From contig NZ_PGUW01000001.1 of assembly GCF_002863565.1 (NCBI RefSeq), forward strand, positions 124,001 through 188,000: 64,000 bases of DNA, in the 5' to 3' direction. Below the pieces are notes generated by a model. It did no database searches and was not told the origin of the DNA. It saw only the letters and a list, made by a program, of their open reading frames with translations. Shown in pieces: positions 51,654 to 59,912 of this stretch. The stretch's first letter is position 1; each line of letters starts with the position of its first letter. The DNA comes from Bacillus sp. V5-8f (lineage in GTDB: Bacteria > Bacillota > Bacilli > Bacillales > DSM-1321). The translations under genes and the position numbers were made by a program.

Positions 51654-53273
51654 ATGAGTACGGATTTGATGTTGTTTACCGACCAGCTCGAGGATTTATT
51701 AAATCCAAAAGTCCCGGAGGATCTTGCCGTTGTTCAAAAAGGGCTGGTTCTGTACCGCCAGGAGCTTGTGTCCGATAAAAAAGAAACAGATGATTTTATA
51801 TCCGCGAAGGTTCAGGATGTCGTTCCCGTCGAGGTCAAACTGGATAAGCACGAAGCTTCCTTAAGCATCTGCAGCTGCGGTTCTAAGTCCTTTTGCCGCC
51901 ACCGGATGGCCGTATTCTTTTTCGCCTTTTCCGAACTTGGGAGTGTTAGCGAATGGGTTCTTCGCTTTCGGGGACGCAACATTGCTGCTAATTCGAAAAA
52001 TCCTTTACCAATCCAGAGGGCCAGCGACATTTTGAAAACACAGACGAATGCCGCCCTAGAAAAAAACTACCAGGGCTGGAAGGAGTTTTTCACTTCCACG
52101 TTCAGGGAGGACATTGAAAGCAACCTTCAGCTCCCAGCTTACCTTCTGGATGATAAAATCCGGACGTATCTGCAAAAAATAAGGTCAAAAACGCCAATGG
52201 AGCGGGAATGGAAAAACCTTTATTCCTTTGTAGCCGACTTCATAACTTTATTGCTCGCTGTGGAACTCATTCAAAATAATATAGAAAAAACACAAGTGAT
52301 ACGCGCTTTCTATTCACTTGCGGACGATATGGCCGAGGATTTGCATGTATCCGTACAGCATGTAAGCCGACAGGCACGACCGTTTGCTTTTGATCCTTTT
52401 TTTGAAGGAATCCGGGATGATGTGGCAGGCCTACTCGATGGCAGGGAAGCATTAGAATATGAAAAAACAGATGTGTACCGTTCCATTTGGAGCTTTCTTT
52501 TGACTAATTCCTCCTGGAGGAAGGCAGAGCTGGAAAGAGTTCAGGAAAAACTCGCCGAGGGGTCGCTTCACCAGATTGAAGAAACGTCCTACAGGATTGC
52601 AGCCATTCATTTAAGCATGCTTTCCGGACACGACGAAAAGGCCGCCGCCCTCCTAAATAAGCTGGATCAAAACGCCTGCCCTTACCTTTACTATTGGCTA
52701 AAAAGGCTGTCTGATCTTGAGTCGGACCATCGTGCTGCCCCTTTCATTGAATTTCTTAATATGAATATCCGCAGCTTCTTAAAAGAATTGTCTGATTATT
52801 ACAAGGCCACAGATTTTGTGAGAACCTTCTCTGGTCCGGTGAGCACCTACTGCTACAAGATGAAACGAATGGATGTACTTGAGAAATTTTACCGGGAATG
52901 CCTGCCATACAGCTACTGGAATTATGCCAATTTCCTTTTTGAGCAGGAACAGTATAAAAAATGGGTGGAAATGCACATCTATTCAGATATAAGCATCGAT
53001 GTCATCGGTACCGAAAATCTAAAAAAAGTGGCTGCCCATGACCCGGCTCTTGTGCTGCCGCTATACTATCATGCCGTCCAGTATACAATCAGCCAAAAAA
53101 ATCGGTCTGCTTACAAACAGGCGGTACGCTATTTGAAACGGATGAGGACGTTATACAAGAAATTGAAAGAAGAAGAAACATTCCAGGAATATTTGGAGTA
53201 TATAAAAGAATCGACTAAACGGTTGCGCGCTTTCCAAGAAGAATTGCAAAGGGGTAAGCTGATCCATGATTAA
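51654..53273 (+). CDS. ywqB: SWIM zinc-finger protein (YwqB-like)
   Basis: This 539-residue protein has a SWIM zinc finger near its start (Cys73, Cys75, Cys81, His83 in SICSCGSKSFCRHRMAVFF). A long, mostly helical region of unknown type follows. In B. subtilis the gene ywqB lies beside the SNF2 helicase gene ywqA. Here the two overlap by 8 bases, so they should be translated together and probably act as one complex on DNA. AGGAGG precedes the ATG. Confidence 0.88.
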   Translation: MSTDLMLFTDQLEDLLNPKVPEDLAVVQKGLVLYRQELVSDKKETDDFISAKVQDVVPVEVKLDKHEASLSICSCGSKSFCRHRMAVFFFAFSELGSVSEWVLRFRGRNIAANSKNPLPIQRASDILKTQTNAALEKNYQGWKEFFTSTFREDIESNLQLPAYLLDDKIRTYLQKIRSKTPMEREWKNLYSFVADFITLLLAVELIQNNIEKTQVIRAFYSLADDMAEDLHVSVQHVSRQARPFAFDPFFEGIRDDVAGLLDGREALEYEKTDVYRSIWSFLLTNSSWRKAELERVQEKLAEGSLHQIEETSYRIAAIHLSMLSGHDEKAAALLNKLDQNACPYLYYWLKRLSDLESDHRAAPFIEFLNMNIRSFLKELSDYYKATDFVRTFSGPVSTYCYKMKRMDVLEKFYRECLPYSYWNYANFLFEQEQYKKWVEMHIYSDISIDVIGTENLKKVAAHDPALVLPLYYHAVQYTISQKNRSAYKQAVRYLKRMRTLYKKLKEEETFQEYLEYIKESTKRLRAFQEELQRGKLIHD

Positions 53274-56262
53274 TAAAGGATATCTTAAGGTCTACACCAC
53301 TGCACTCGAAGATGGAACCTATGCCATTGCAGTGTCAGATGAACAAAATCGCTATTTACATCCACAATCTGTCCACAAACAGCTTTTTACCTGGGATAAG
53401 GCTAGCTACTATGGGACACGGCTTGATATCGACACGGTCGATGGCGTTCCCATGTTCATTCTCGATGCCTGGGGCCTGCTAAACCTGTTTGCCACAGAAG
53501 GCTTTAATTCCTTTATCGAATGGGATTGGTCTGAGCTGTCCTCCCTTTGTTTATCGGCGGCACCTGTCCTTTATGAAACAATCATCGACGGCATGCCCGT
53601 ACCCGATTTTGAAAGCCTGCAACAAGGGAAAGTAGCCTGGAGAATTCCCAGCGAAGTTGAGGATGAATTTTCCCCTTCTTTTTGGGATGAGCGCATTGAG
53701 CAGACCAGTCCCATACAAGAAGAAGAACAAATTCAGGTTAGGGAATTTATCAACAGCTGGTACAATAATGCAGCCAGCGTGTTCCTTGAAACCTATTCAC
53801 CCATGAAGGAGAAGTGGCAACGCGCTCTTGGAGCATTAAAAGAGACTCGCCTTTCCCCAGACGAGCTTCAAGCGTTTTTCGACCGCGACAGCTGGCTTGC
53901 ATGGCTGGGGGTATCAGAAGATGCTAAGCCGTTTACGATTGGGCTTAAGCTTCAGGAGCCATTTAACGGGGAAGGTCCTTGGAAACTTAATGTGATCCTT
54001 CGTTCCAAAAAGGATGAAAGTGAAGTAGTGAGCCTTCCTGATAAAAAGCTGCCGCGCGGTTGGAAAAAATTTAGCGGTGAAATCGATGAAATGGTCCAGA
54101 GATGGCTAACGGTAGTTCCATGGCTTGAAGAAAACAATTCCTTTAAACAAGAACTTTCAGAATTTGAGGCATGGGAATTTTTAACCGAAGCTAGTGAAAA
54201 GCTGATGTTTCTAGGGGCAGAAATCCTGTTACCGTCGTGGTGGTTAGCCCTAAGGGAGTCGTCTCTGAAAATCAAAGCCCGGGTAAAGAGCCAGTCGACC
54301 CGCGGCCCTTCCTTTGTCGGCATGCAGGCATTGATGGATTTTGACTGGCGCTTCTCCCTCAATGGCGAGGATTTATCCGAAGCGGAGTTTCAACAGCTCG
54401 TGGAGGATAAAAGGAGACTTGTATACATTCGCGGCCAATGGGTCAAGCTGGATCCATCCTTAATCAAACAAATTCAAGAACTGATGGAAGAAGCCAATAA
54501 AAAGGGGCTGCAGCTGAACGATCTGCTTCATCAGGAATTCCTTTCCGAAGTTGACGAAGATGATGAAGATGAAGGCGCTGAAATGCTGAAAATCCAATTT
54601 GAACTGAACCGGGATTTGCGAAAGATGATAGGCAGGCTCCGGGAAACAAGGAATATTCCTATTCTGGAAACGCCGGAAGCCCTGCATGGGGAATTACGCC
54701 CCTATCAGTCATTAGGAATGAGCTGGCTTTCATTCTTGCGTGAAAACGGGTTTGGCGCCTGCTTGGCAGATGATATGGGTCTAGGGAAAACCGTTCAGAT
54801 TATTGCTTATCTATTGCATATAAAAGAGGAGCAGGAGCTTGATGGCGGTGAAATTGGCTTTGCTGAAAACCAGAACGCCCAGGAAGCCCACACGGTTATT
54901 GTTGAAGAGGAAGAGGACGGTTCTGACCAGCTTCCTAACGAGGAAGATACGGGTGAAGAATCCATTGCCGGCGGATACCTTGCCCATCCATTTGTGCCAG
55001 CCTCCCTCATTGTTTGTCCGACTTCCGTGCTTGGGAACTGGCAGCGGGAGCTTGAGCGCTTTGCACCGGATCTGAAGGTTCATCTCCATTACGGGTCAAG
55101 CCGGGCTAAAGGGGAAACATTTATAAGGAAAGCCTCGGGGTGCGATGTTGTGCTAACTTCATACGGTTTGACGCACCAGGATTTTGATGATCTGGCTTCC
55201 GTAAGATGGAACAGCATCATTCTAGATGAAGCGCAGAATATCAAAAATGCCCAGACCAAACAGTCGCGTGCCGTCAGAAAGCTGAAGGGCCGGCATCACG
55301 TAGCCCTTTCCGGCACACCGATGGAAAATCGTTTAAGTGAGTTGTGGGCCATTTTTGACTTTATCAATAAAGGGTATCTTGGAACGCTCGGGCAATTCCA
55401 GGAGAAATACGTTGCGAGTATTGAACGGGAAGAACAAAAAGGCAAAATAAAGGAATTACAAAGTTTAATACAGCCGTTCCTGCTTAGAAGGACGAAGCGT
55501 GACAAGGAAGTGGCGCTGAATTTGCCGGATAAACAGGAACAAAAGGAATTTGTCCCGTTAACCTCCGAACAAGCTTCCCTTTACGAACAGCTCATCCAGG
55601 ATACCTTTGCCGATATTGAACAGTTATCTGCATTTGAACGCAAAGGCATCATCTTGCAGATGCTTGGAAAGTTAAAACAGCTTTGCAATCATCCGGCCCT
55701 CTACCTTAAAGAGGAAGTACCGGATATCATGGACGCACCGAAACGTTCTGGCAAGCTTGAGAAGCTTGCAGAACTCGTTGATGCCGTCCAGGAGCAGGAT
55801 GAAAGCTGTCTTATATTCACCCAGTATATCGGGATGGGAAATATGATGAAGGAGTTGCTTGAAAAACGGTATGGATTTGTAGTTCCATTCTTGAATGGCA
55901 GCTCTGGTAAAAAGCAACGTGATGATATGATAGAAGGCTTCCAGAACGGAGAATTTCCGATTTTCATTCTATCACTGAAGGCAGGCGGAACAGGGCTTAA
56001 TTTAACAGCAGCAAACCATGTCATCCACTTTGACCGCTGGTGGAACCCTGCAGTCGAAAACCAGGCAACTGACCGAGCTTACCGGATCGGGCAAAAACGT
56101 TTTGTCCATGTCCATAAGCTGATCTGCACCGGCACGCTTGAAGAAAAAATCGATGCTATGCTTGACAAAAAGCAAGCCCTAAACGACGAAATCATCTCAA
56201 GCGACAACTGGATTACCGAACTTTCCACCAACGAAATCAAGGAACTCGTCGCCCTTCATTAA
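53266..56262 (+). CDS. ywqA: SNF2-family DNA-dependent ATPase/helicase (YwqA-like)
   Basis: This 998-residue protein has an N-terminal region of about 470 residues typical of bacterial SNF2 helicase-associated domains. The ATPase core follows with Walker A LADDMGLGKTVQ (about residue 504), DEAQ box LDEAQNIKNA (about 655), SGTPMENRLSELW and motif VI QATDRAYRIGQKR (about 933). An acidic, low-complexity insertion (about residues 525-575) follows the Walker A segment. It partners with the overlapping SWIM protein gene. Its role is presumably in DNA repair or chromatin-like remodelling. The stop codon is two bases from a REP array. Confidence 0.93.
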   Translation: MINKGYLKVYTTALEDGTYAIAVSDEQNRYLHPQSVHKQLFTWDKASYYGTRLDIDTVDGVPMFILDAWGLLNLFATEGFNSFIEWDWSELSSLCLSAAPVLYETIIDGMPVPDFESLQQGKVAWRIPSEVEDEFSPSFWDERIEQTSPIQEEEQIQVREFINSWYNNAASVFLETYSPMKEKWQRALGALKETRLSPDELQAFFDRDSWLAWLGVSEDAKPFTIGLKLQEPFNGEGPWKLNVILRSKKDESEVVSLPDKKLPRGWKKFSGEIDEMVQRWLTVVPWLEENNSFKQELSEFEAWEFLTEASEKLMFLGAEILLPSWWLALRESSLKIKARVKSQSTRGPSFVGMQALMDFDWRFSLNGEDLSEAEFQQLVEDKRRLVYIRGQWVKLDPSLIKQIQELMEEANKKGLQLNDLLHQEFLSEVDEDDEDEGAEMLKIQFELNRDLRKMIGRLRETRNIPILETPEALHGELRPYQSLGMSWLSFLRENGFGACLADDMGLGKTVQIIAYLLHIKEEQELDGGEIGFAENQNAQEAHTVIVEEEEDGSDQLPNEEDTGEESIAGGYLAHPFVPASLIVCPTSVLGNWQRELERFAPDLKVHLHYGSSRAKGETFIRKASGCDVVLTSYGLTHQDFDDLASVRWNSIILDEAQNIKNAQTKQSRAVRKLKGRHHVALSGTPMENRLSELWAIFDFINKGYLGTLGQFQEKYVASIEREEQKGKIKELQSLIQPFLLRRTKRDKEVALNLPDKQEQKEFVPLTSEQASLYEQLIQDTFADIEQLSAFERKGIILQMLGKLKQLCNHPALYLKEEVPDIMDAPKRSGKLEKLAELVDAVQEQDESCLIFTQYIGMGNMMKELLEKRYGFVVPFLNGSSGKKQRDDMIEGFQNGEFPIFILSLKAGGTGLNLTAANHVIHFDRWWNPAVENQATDRAYRIGQKRFVHVHKLICTGTLEEKIDAMLDKKQALNDEIISSDNWITELSTNEIKELVALH

Positions 56263-56263
56263 T

Positions 56264-56396
56264 GGGGTCAGACCCCCAGTACGGTGACGCTTTAAAGCAC
56301 GAGGGGTCTGACCCCCTACACGGTGATAAGTTAAAGCGGCGGGAGTTAGTCCCCCGCTGCAGTTGTGCGGTAAAGCGGCGGGGGATTGACCGCCGC
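56264..56396. repeat. Composite REP-like array, two to three copies
   Basis: The first unit has compensating changes in both arms (GGGGTCAGACCCCC and GGGGTCTGACCCC). It is followed by a shorter piece and a further unit with decayed arms (GGGAGTTAGTCCCCC and GGGGGATTGACC). Pairing is kept in the first unit although both arms differ from the consensus. Confidence 0.9.
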
Positions 56397-56807
56397 CTTT
56401 GTTTTTTTCCGTAATACGGTTAAAAATGATAGGTTATTACCTTTTATAATTCCAAAGTTTTGTAGTATATCCAGCAGGATGTAGTCTTTCTTGGCGGTTT
56501 GACCGTCTTCCTTTTGGATGATGAGTTTGTCCTGTTCTAAAGTAAAGTGGACTGTAATTGTCTCCATGCTGCATGGGGTACTGACTGTAAAGCTGATGTC
56601 TTTAACCAGGGTATATTCACGATAGTGCATTTTATTTGATGTACGGTTCTGTCTGGCTGGATCTGGGGTGTACTGCAGAATATCATAGAATGAGATAGGT
56701 GCCAGGCTTGTGGGTTGGGCGCCTTTTTGTAAAGCGCTTACAATTATGAATGGTTCTTGCCTCGTTGTCTCCCTCCCATTCATACATAACAAGATAAATT
56801 CTTTCAT
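56346..56807 (-). CDS. Hypothetical protein with REP-encoded C-terminus
   Basis: This 153-residue protein starts MKEFILLCMNGRETTRQEPF after a perfect GGAGGTAAC site. The body looks beta-rich and cytoplasmic (TITVHFTLEQDKLIIQKEDG). The last 16 residues (AAVNPPPLYRTTAAGD) and the stop codon come from the third REP unit, so the native end was probably near VLRKKT. No family was recognised. Confidence 0.6.
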   Translation of the reverse strand: MKEFILLCMNGRETTRQEPFIIVSALQKGAQPTSLAPISFYDILQYTPDPARQNRTSNKMHYREYTLVKDISFTVSTPCSMETITVHFTLEQDKLIIQKEDGQTAKKDYILLDILQNFGIIKGNNLSFLTVLRKKTKAAVNPPPLYRTTAAGD

Positions 56808-57133
56808 GTTACCTCCTTAAGCAAAATGGATGCCATTTCCGTTTTATATTCATTTTACAAAATTTCTGTCTTTTTATGTAACTGAATTTTTTGTGTCTTT
56901 CTCAATTTTGCCAGCATTTTGTCATATCTTGTTTTCTTCATTTCCATAGTAAAAATTTTTAAAAATTGAGGTTATCTTGCTTTCTTGCAGTAATTCCTAA
57001 AGCAGTGAACATTTTATCAATAAATTTTGTTCTAAATTAGAACATTATATTATGTTCATTTTTGTTTCATATCATTATTTTTCCCGTGTGTAGTTGTACG
57101 TTTAAGTAAATGTGAAAAAACGGGGAATCAGTG
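56808..57133. other. Intergenic region, very AT-rich
   Basis: Nothing with support was found apart from the ribosome binding site of the next gene. Confidence 0.4.
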
Positions 57134-57532
57134 ATGGAATTGGGCAATAAATTAAGGAATCTAAGGAAGGAGAAAGAGTGGACGCAGGAATATATCGGCG
57201 CTAAATTAAACATCAGCCGGGCGACCATCAGTAAGTTTGAAAACGGGCACCAGATTCCCAATATCGAAGTGCTTATCCGCTATGCCGAACTGTTCGATAT
57301 CGATTCAGATTATTTGATTTCAGAACTCACCGGTCCTGTCCAGAGCAAAGAGAAAAGATCCTCCTATCTAGTAAATAGCAAAGATCACGACTCACTTTTG
57401 TTGCAGGACTTATTAAAAAATAACCCACGGCTAAAAAAACTTCTTCTTGAAATAGACATGCTCCCTCCAAAAAAACAGCAGCAAATCAATGAAATGCTGG
57501 AAACCTTTATCCGGGGGATAAAAAAGAAATAG
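57134..57532 (+). CDS. XRE-family transcriptional regulator
   Basis: This 132-residue regulator has a Cro/CI-type helix-turn-helix (LRNLRKEKEWTQEYIGAKLNISRATISKFENGHQIP, about residues 5-60). A C-terminal helical region follows (LLQDLLKNNPRLKKLLLEI, LPPKKQQQINEMLETFIRG), often seen in ImmR/SinR-like regulators. I use the ATG following GGGGAATC; a GTG lies one codon earlier. No linked target gene. Confidence 0.88.
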   Translation: MELGNKLRNLRKEKEWTQEYIGAKLNISRATISKFENGHQIPNIEVLIRYAELFDIDSDYLISELTGPVQSKEKRSSYLVNSKDHDSLLLQDLLKNNPRLKKLLLEIDMLPPKKQQQINEMLETFIRGIKKK

Positions 57533-57563
57533 ATTACGATATTTAAATAAAGTAAATGAAAAA

Positions 57564-57588
57564 GCAGCTCCGAAACAACGGAAGCTGC
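57564..57588 (+). terminator. Intrinsic terminator
   Basis: GCAGCTCCG/CGGAAGCTGC followed by ATTTTTG. Confidence 0.85.
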
Positions 57589-57677
57589 ATTTTTGTTTAT
57601 CTTGTACCTCTACATGCTTTTATAAGCCACAGATAGAGCACTTAAATACAAATTAGACAAAAAGTATTTACAAAAGA

Positions 57678-57706
57678 ACCGCGCCAATCTTTTTGCATGG
57701 CACGGT
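57678..57706 (-). terminator. Intrinsic terminator of the appDFABC operon
   Basis: ACCGTGCCA...TTGGCGCGGT on the minus strand followed by TCTTTTG. Confidence 0.7.
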
Positions 57707-57750
57707 CATCAACGATCGTTCGTAAAGGTATGGTTATACCGTCTACCTAT

Positions 57751-58659
57751 CTAGTTTTTCATTCGTGGATCAAGCGCATCCCGCAGTCCATCTCCCATGA
57801 GGTTGAAACCAAGCACCGTAAGCATAATGGCGAGACCTGGGAATAGAACGGTCCATGGCGCCTCGATAATAAATTCACGAGAGTCTGCCAGCATTTTGCC
57901 CCATTCAGCTGTAGGTGGTTGTGCACCCATCCCTAGGAATCCGAGCGCGGCGCACTCAATAATCGCTGTGGCAATCGCGAGCGTCCCCTGGACAATGATT
58001 GGCGCCAGGCTGTTCGGCAGGATATGATGGAGCAATATCCTTGAATCCTTCATGCCTATCGCCTTTGCTGCTGTAATATATTCTTCCTCTTTCACACTTA
58101 GTACCCTTGATCGAAGCAGCCGCCCAAAGGTAGGCACGTTAATAATTGCAATTGCAATAAGAGCGTTTCTGAGTGACGGCCCTAAAGCTGCGACTACCGC
58201 TATGGCCAGTAAAATGCTTGGGAATGCGAGAATGATATCAAATATTCTCGAAATTACTGTATCCACCCATTTTCCGTAATAACCAGCAACAATGCCAAGT
58301 AATGAGCCCACAATGACAGAGCCTGCAACAGAGAGAAAACCAACCCAGATTGAAATCCTTGCTCCATAAATGATACGAGTAAGAATATCACGCCCGAATT
58401 CATCCGTTCCAAACCAATGTTCTCCTGAAGGCGGTAGATGTTTATCCGACAGTGTTACCTTATCATATTCGTACGGAGCGATTAGTGGTGCGCATATAGC
58501 AAGCAGGATAAAGAATAAAACAAGCACTAAACCAACGATTGCCAGCTTATTCTTTTTAAAGCTTTTCCACGCCTCTTTCCATGGGGAAACAGCTTTTTCC
58601 TCTGTTGCTTGTACCTGTCCAGGCAGTAATGGAGGTGTGTTATTTGCAATTTCAGTCAA
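57751..58659 (-). CDS. appC: Oligopeptide ABC transporter permease AppC
   Basis: This 302-residue inner-membrane permease has an N-terminal helix after a hydrophilic leader (KLAIVGLVLVLFFILLAICAPL), HWFGTDEFGRDILTRIIYGARISIWVG, and the EAA loop region EYITAAKAIGMKDSRILLHHILPN. It ends RDALDPRMKN. It pairs with AppB. It is last in the D-F-A-B-C order, 12 bases after appB. The TTG start follows GGAGGGG. Confidence 0.92.
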   Translation of the reverse strand: MTEIANNTPPLLPGQVQATEEKAVSPWKEAWKSFKKNKLAIVGLVLVLFFILLAICAPLIAPYEYDKVTLSDKHLPPSGEHWFGTDEFGRDILTRIIYGARISIWVGFLSVAGSVIVGSLLGIVAGYYGKWVDTVISRIFDIILAFPSILLAIAVVAALGPSLRNALIAIAIINVPTFGRLLRSRVLSVKEEEYITAAKAIGMKDSRILLHHILPNSLAPIIVQGTLAIATAIIECAALGFLGMGAQPPTAEWGKMLADSREFIIEAPWTVLFPGLAIMLTVLGFNLMGDGLRDALDPRMKN

Positions 58660-58671
58660 CTTTTTCCCCTC

Positions 58672-59676
58672 CTACTTATACTTAATTCTCGGATCGATAG
58701 CTGCATAGAGCAAGTCGACGACAAGATTAATCAGAACAAAGATTGTAGCAATAACAAGAATGCCGGATTGAATCACCGGATAATCCCGGTATCCAATTGC
58801 TTCATAAATATATGTCCCAATTCCCGGCCATCCAAAAATCGTTTCTGTCAAGATCGCACCGCCAAGTAAAAGTCCCGTTTGAAGTCCAATAACCGTTACA
58901 ACCGGGATAAGTGCATTTTTAAGAGAATGCTTGTACACAACCCAAAACATTTTCATTCCTTTTGCACGGGCTGTACGAATAAAGTCAGAACGCATAATCT
59001 CAAGCATTGACGAGCGCGTCATCCGCGCAATGATGGCCATCGGAATCGTACCAAGAGCAAATCCAGGCAGTATTAAATGCCTCAAGACTTCTATGAATTG
59101 ATCGATTCTACCCGCCATTAGAGTATCAATTAGATAGAGACCAGTAATCGCCTCAACCGGATCCCGGATATTATCCCGTCCAGTCGTCGGCAGCAAGTCC
59201 CACTGTATGGCTACAACGTATTGTTCCATCAGACCCAGCCAGAAGACCGGCATGGAAACTCCAATCAAGGCAAGAATCATGGCAATATAATCAAACCACG
59301 AATTTTGGAACCAGGCAGAGATAATCCCTGCATTTACACCGATTATTACCGCAAACAGCATCGCGACAAACGCCAGTTCAATCGTAGCAGAAAGATATGG
59401 CCAAATCTCTTCTGAAATTGGAGTTCCTGTTCTTAGTGAAACTCCAAGATCCCCTTTAAATATACCACCCAAATATGCAAAAAACTGTGTATACCAGGGC
59501 TTGTCCAAACCAAGCTCAGCCGTAAGCGCGGCAATGGCTTCCTTCGTTGCCTGCTGCCCTAAAATAAGCTGTGCTGGATTCCCCGGAATTGCCCGGATCA
59601 TCATGAATACGATGAATGTCATTCCAAGCAAAACAGGAATGAGTCCCCCTAGCCTGCGTAACGTATATGAAAACAT
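58672..59676 (-). CDS. appB: Oligopeptide ABC transporter permease AppB
   Basis: This 334-residue permease begins MFSYTLRRLGGLIPVLLGMTFIVFMMIRAIPGNPA (landmark), which is diagnostic for OppB/DppB. It carries the EAA loop DFIRTARAKGMKMFWVVYKHSLKN and ends AAIDPRIKYK. I start at the ATG with AAGTGGGTGA, not four codons earlier. Between it and appA lies a strong hairpin that should lower its expression. Confidence 0.93.
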   Translation of the reverse strand: MFSYTLRRLGGLIPVLLGMTFIVFMMIRAIPGNPAQLILGQQATKEAIAALTAELGLDKPWYTQFFAYLGGIFKGDLGVSLRTGTPISEEIWPYLSATIELAFVAMLFAVIIGVNAGIISAWFQNSWFDYIAMILALIGVSMPVFWLGLMEQYVVAIQWDLLPTTGRDNIRDPVEAITGLYLIDTLMAGRIDQFIEVLRHLILPGFALGTIPMAIIARMTRSSMLEIMRSDFIRTARAKGMKMFWVVYKHSLKNALIPVVTVIGLQTGLLLGGAILTETIFGWPGIGTYIYEAIGYRDYPVIQSGILVIATIFVLINLVVDLLYAAIDPRIKYK

Positions 59677-59866
59677 AGTGTCACCCACTTCCTATGCTAT
59701 TAATCTCTTGTTCTTTTCACTAGAACATTCAGCGGCTTACAGACCTTTTTAAACGCGAACACCAAAGGCGTTGATGAAGCCCAAAGAATAGGCGTTGCCA
59801 CATTACTTAGCACACTTACTTAGCCTGTGTTCCCGCGTTGCACACTAAACTTCCCTCTGCCAAAAA

Positions 59867-59902
59867 ACAGGGAAGTATGTAAAAAATCCATACTCCCCTG
59901 TT
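59867..59902 (-). terminator. Intercistronic hairpin between appA and appB
   Basis: ACAGGGGAGTATG...CATACTTCCCTGT with TTTTTTGG on the minus strand. Such partial terminators often follow the abundant binding-protein gene in peptide transporter operons. Confidence 0.8.
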
Positions 59903-59912
59903 TGTACTTTAA

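Noticed and set aside
551-56396. REP copies as a CRISPR array
   Set aside because: The copies are kilobases apart, internally palindromic and without regular spacers or cas genes.
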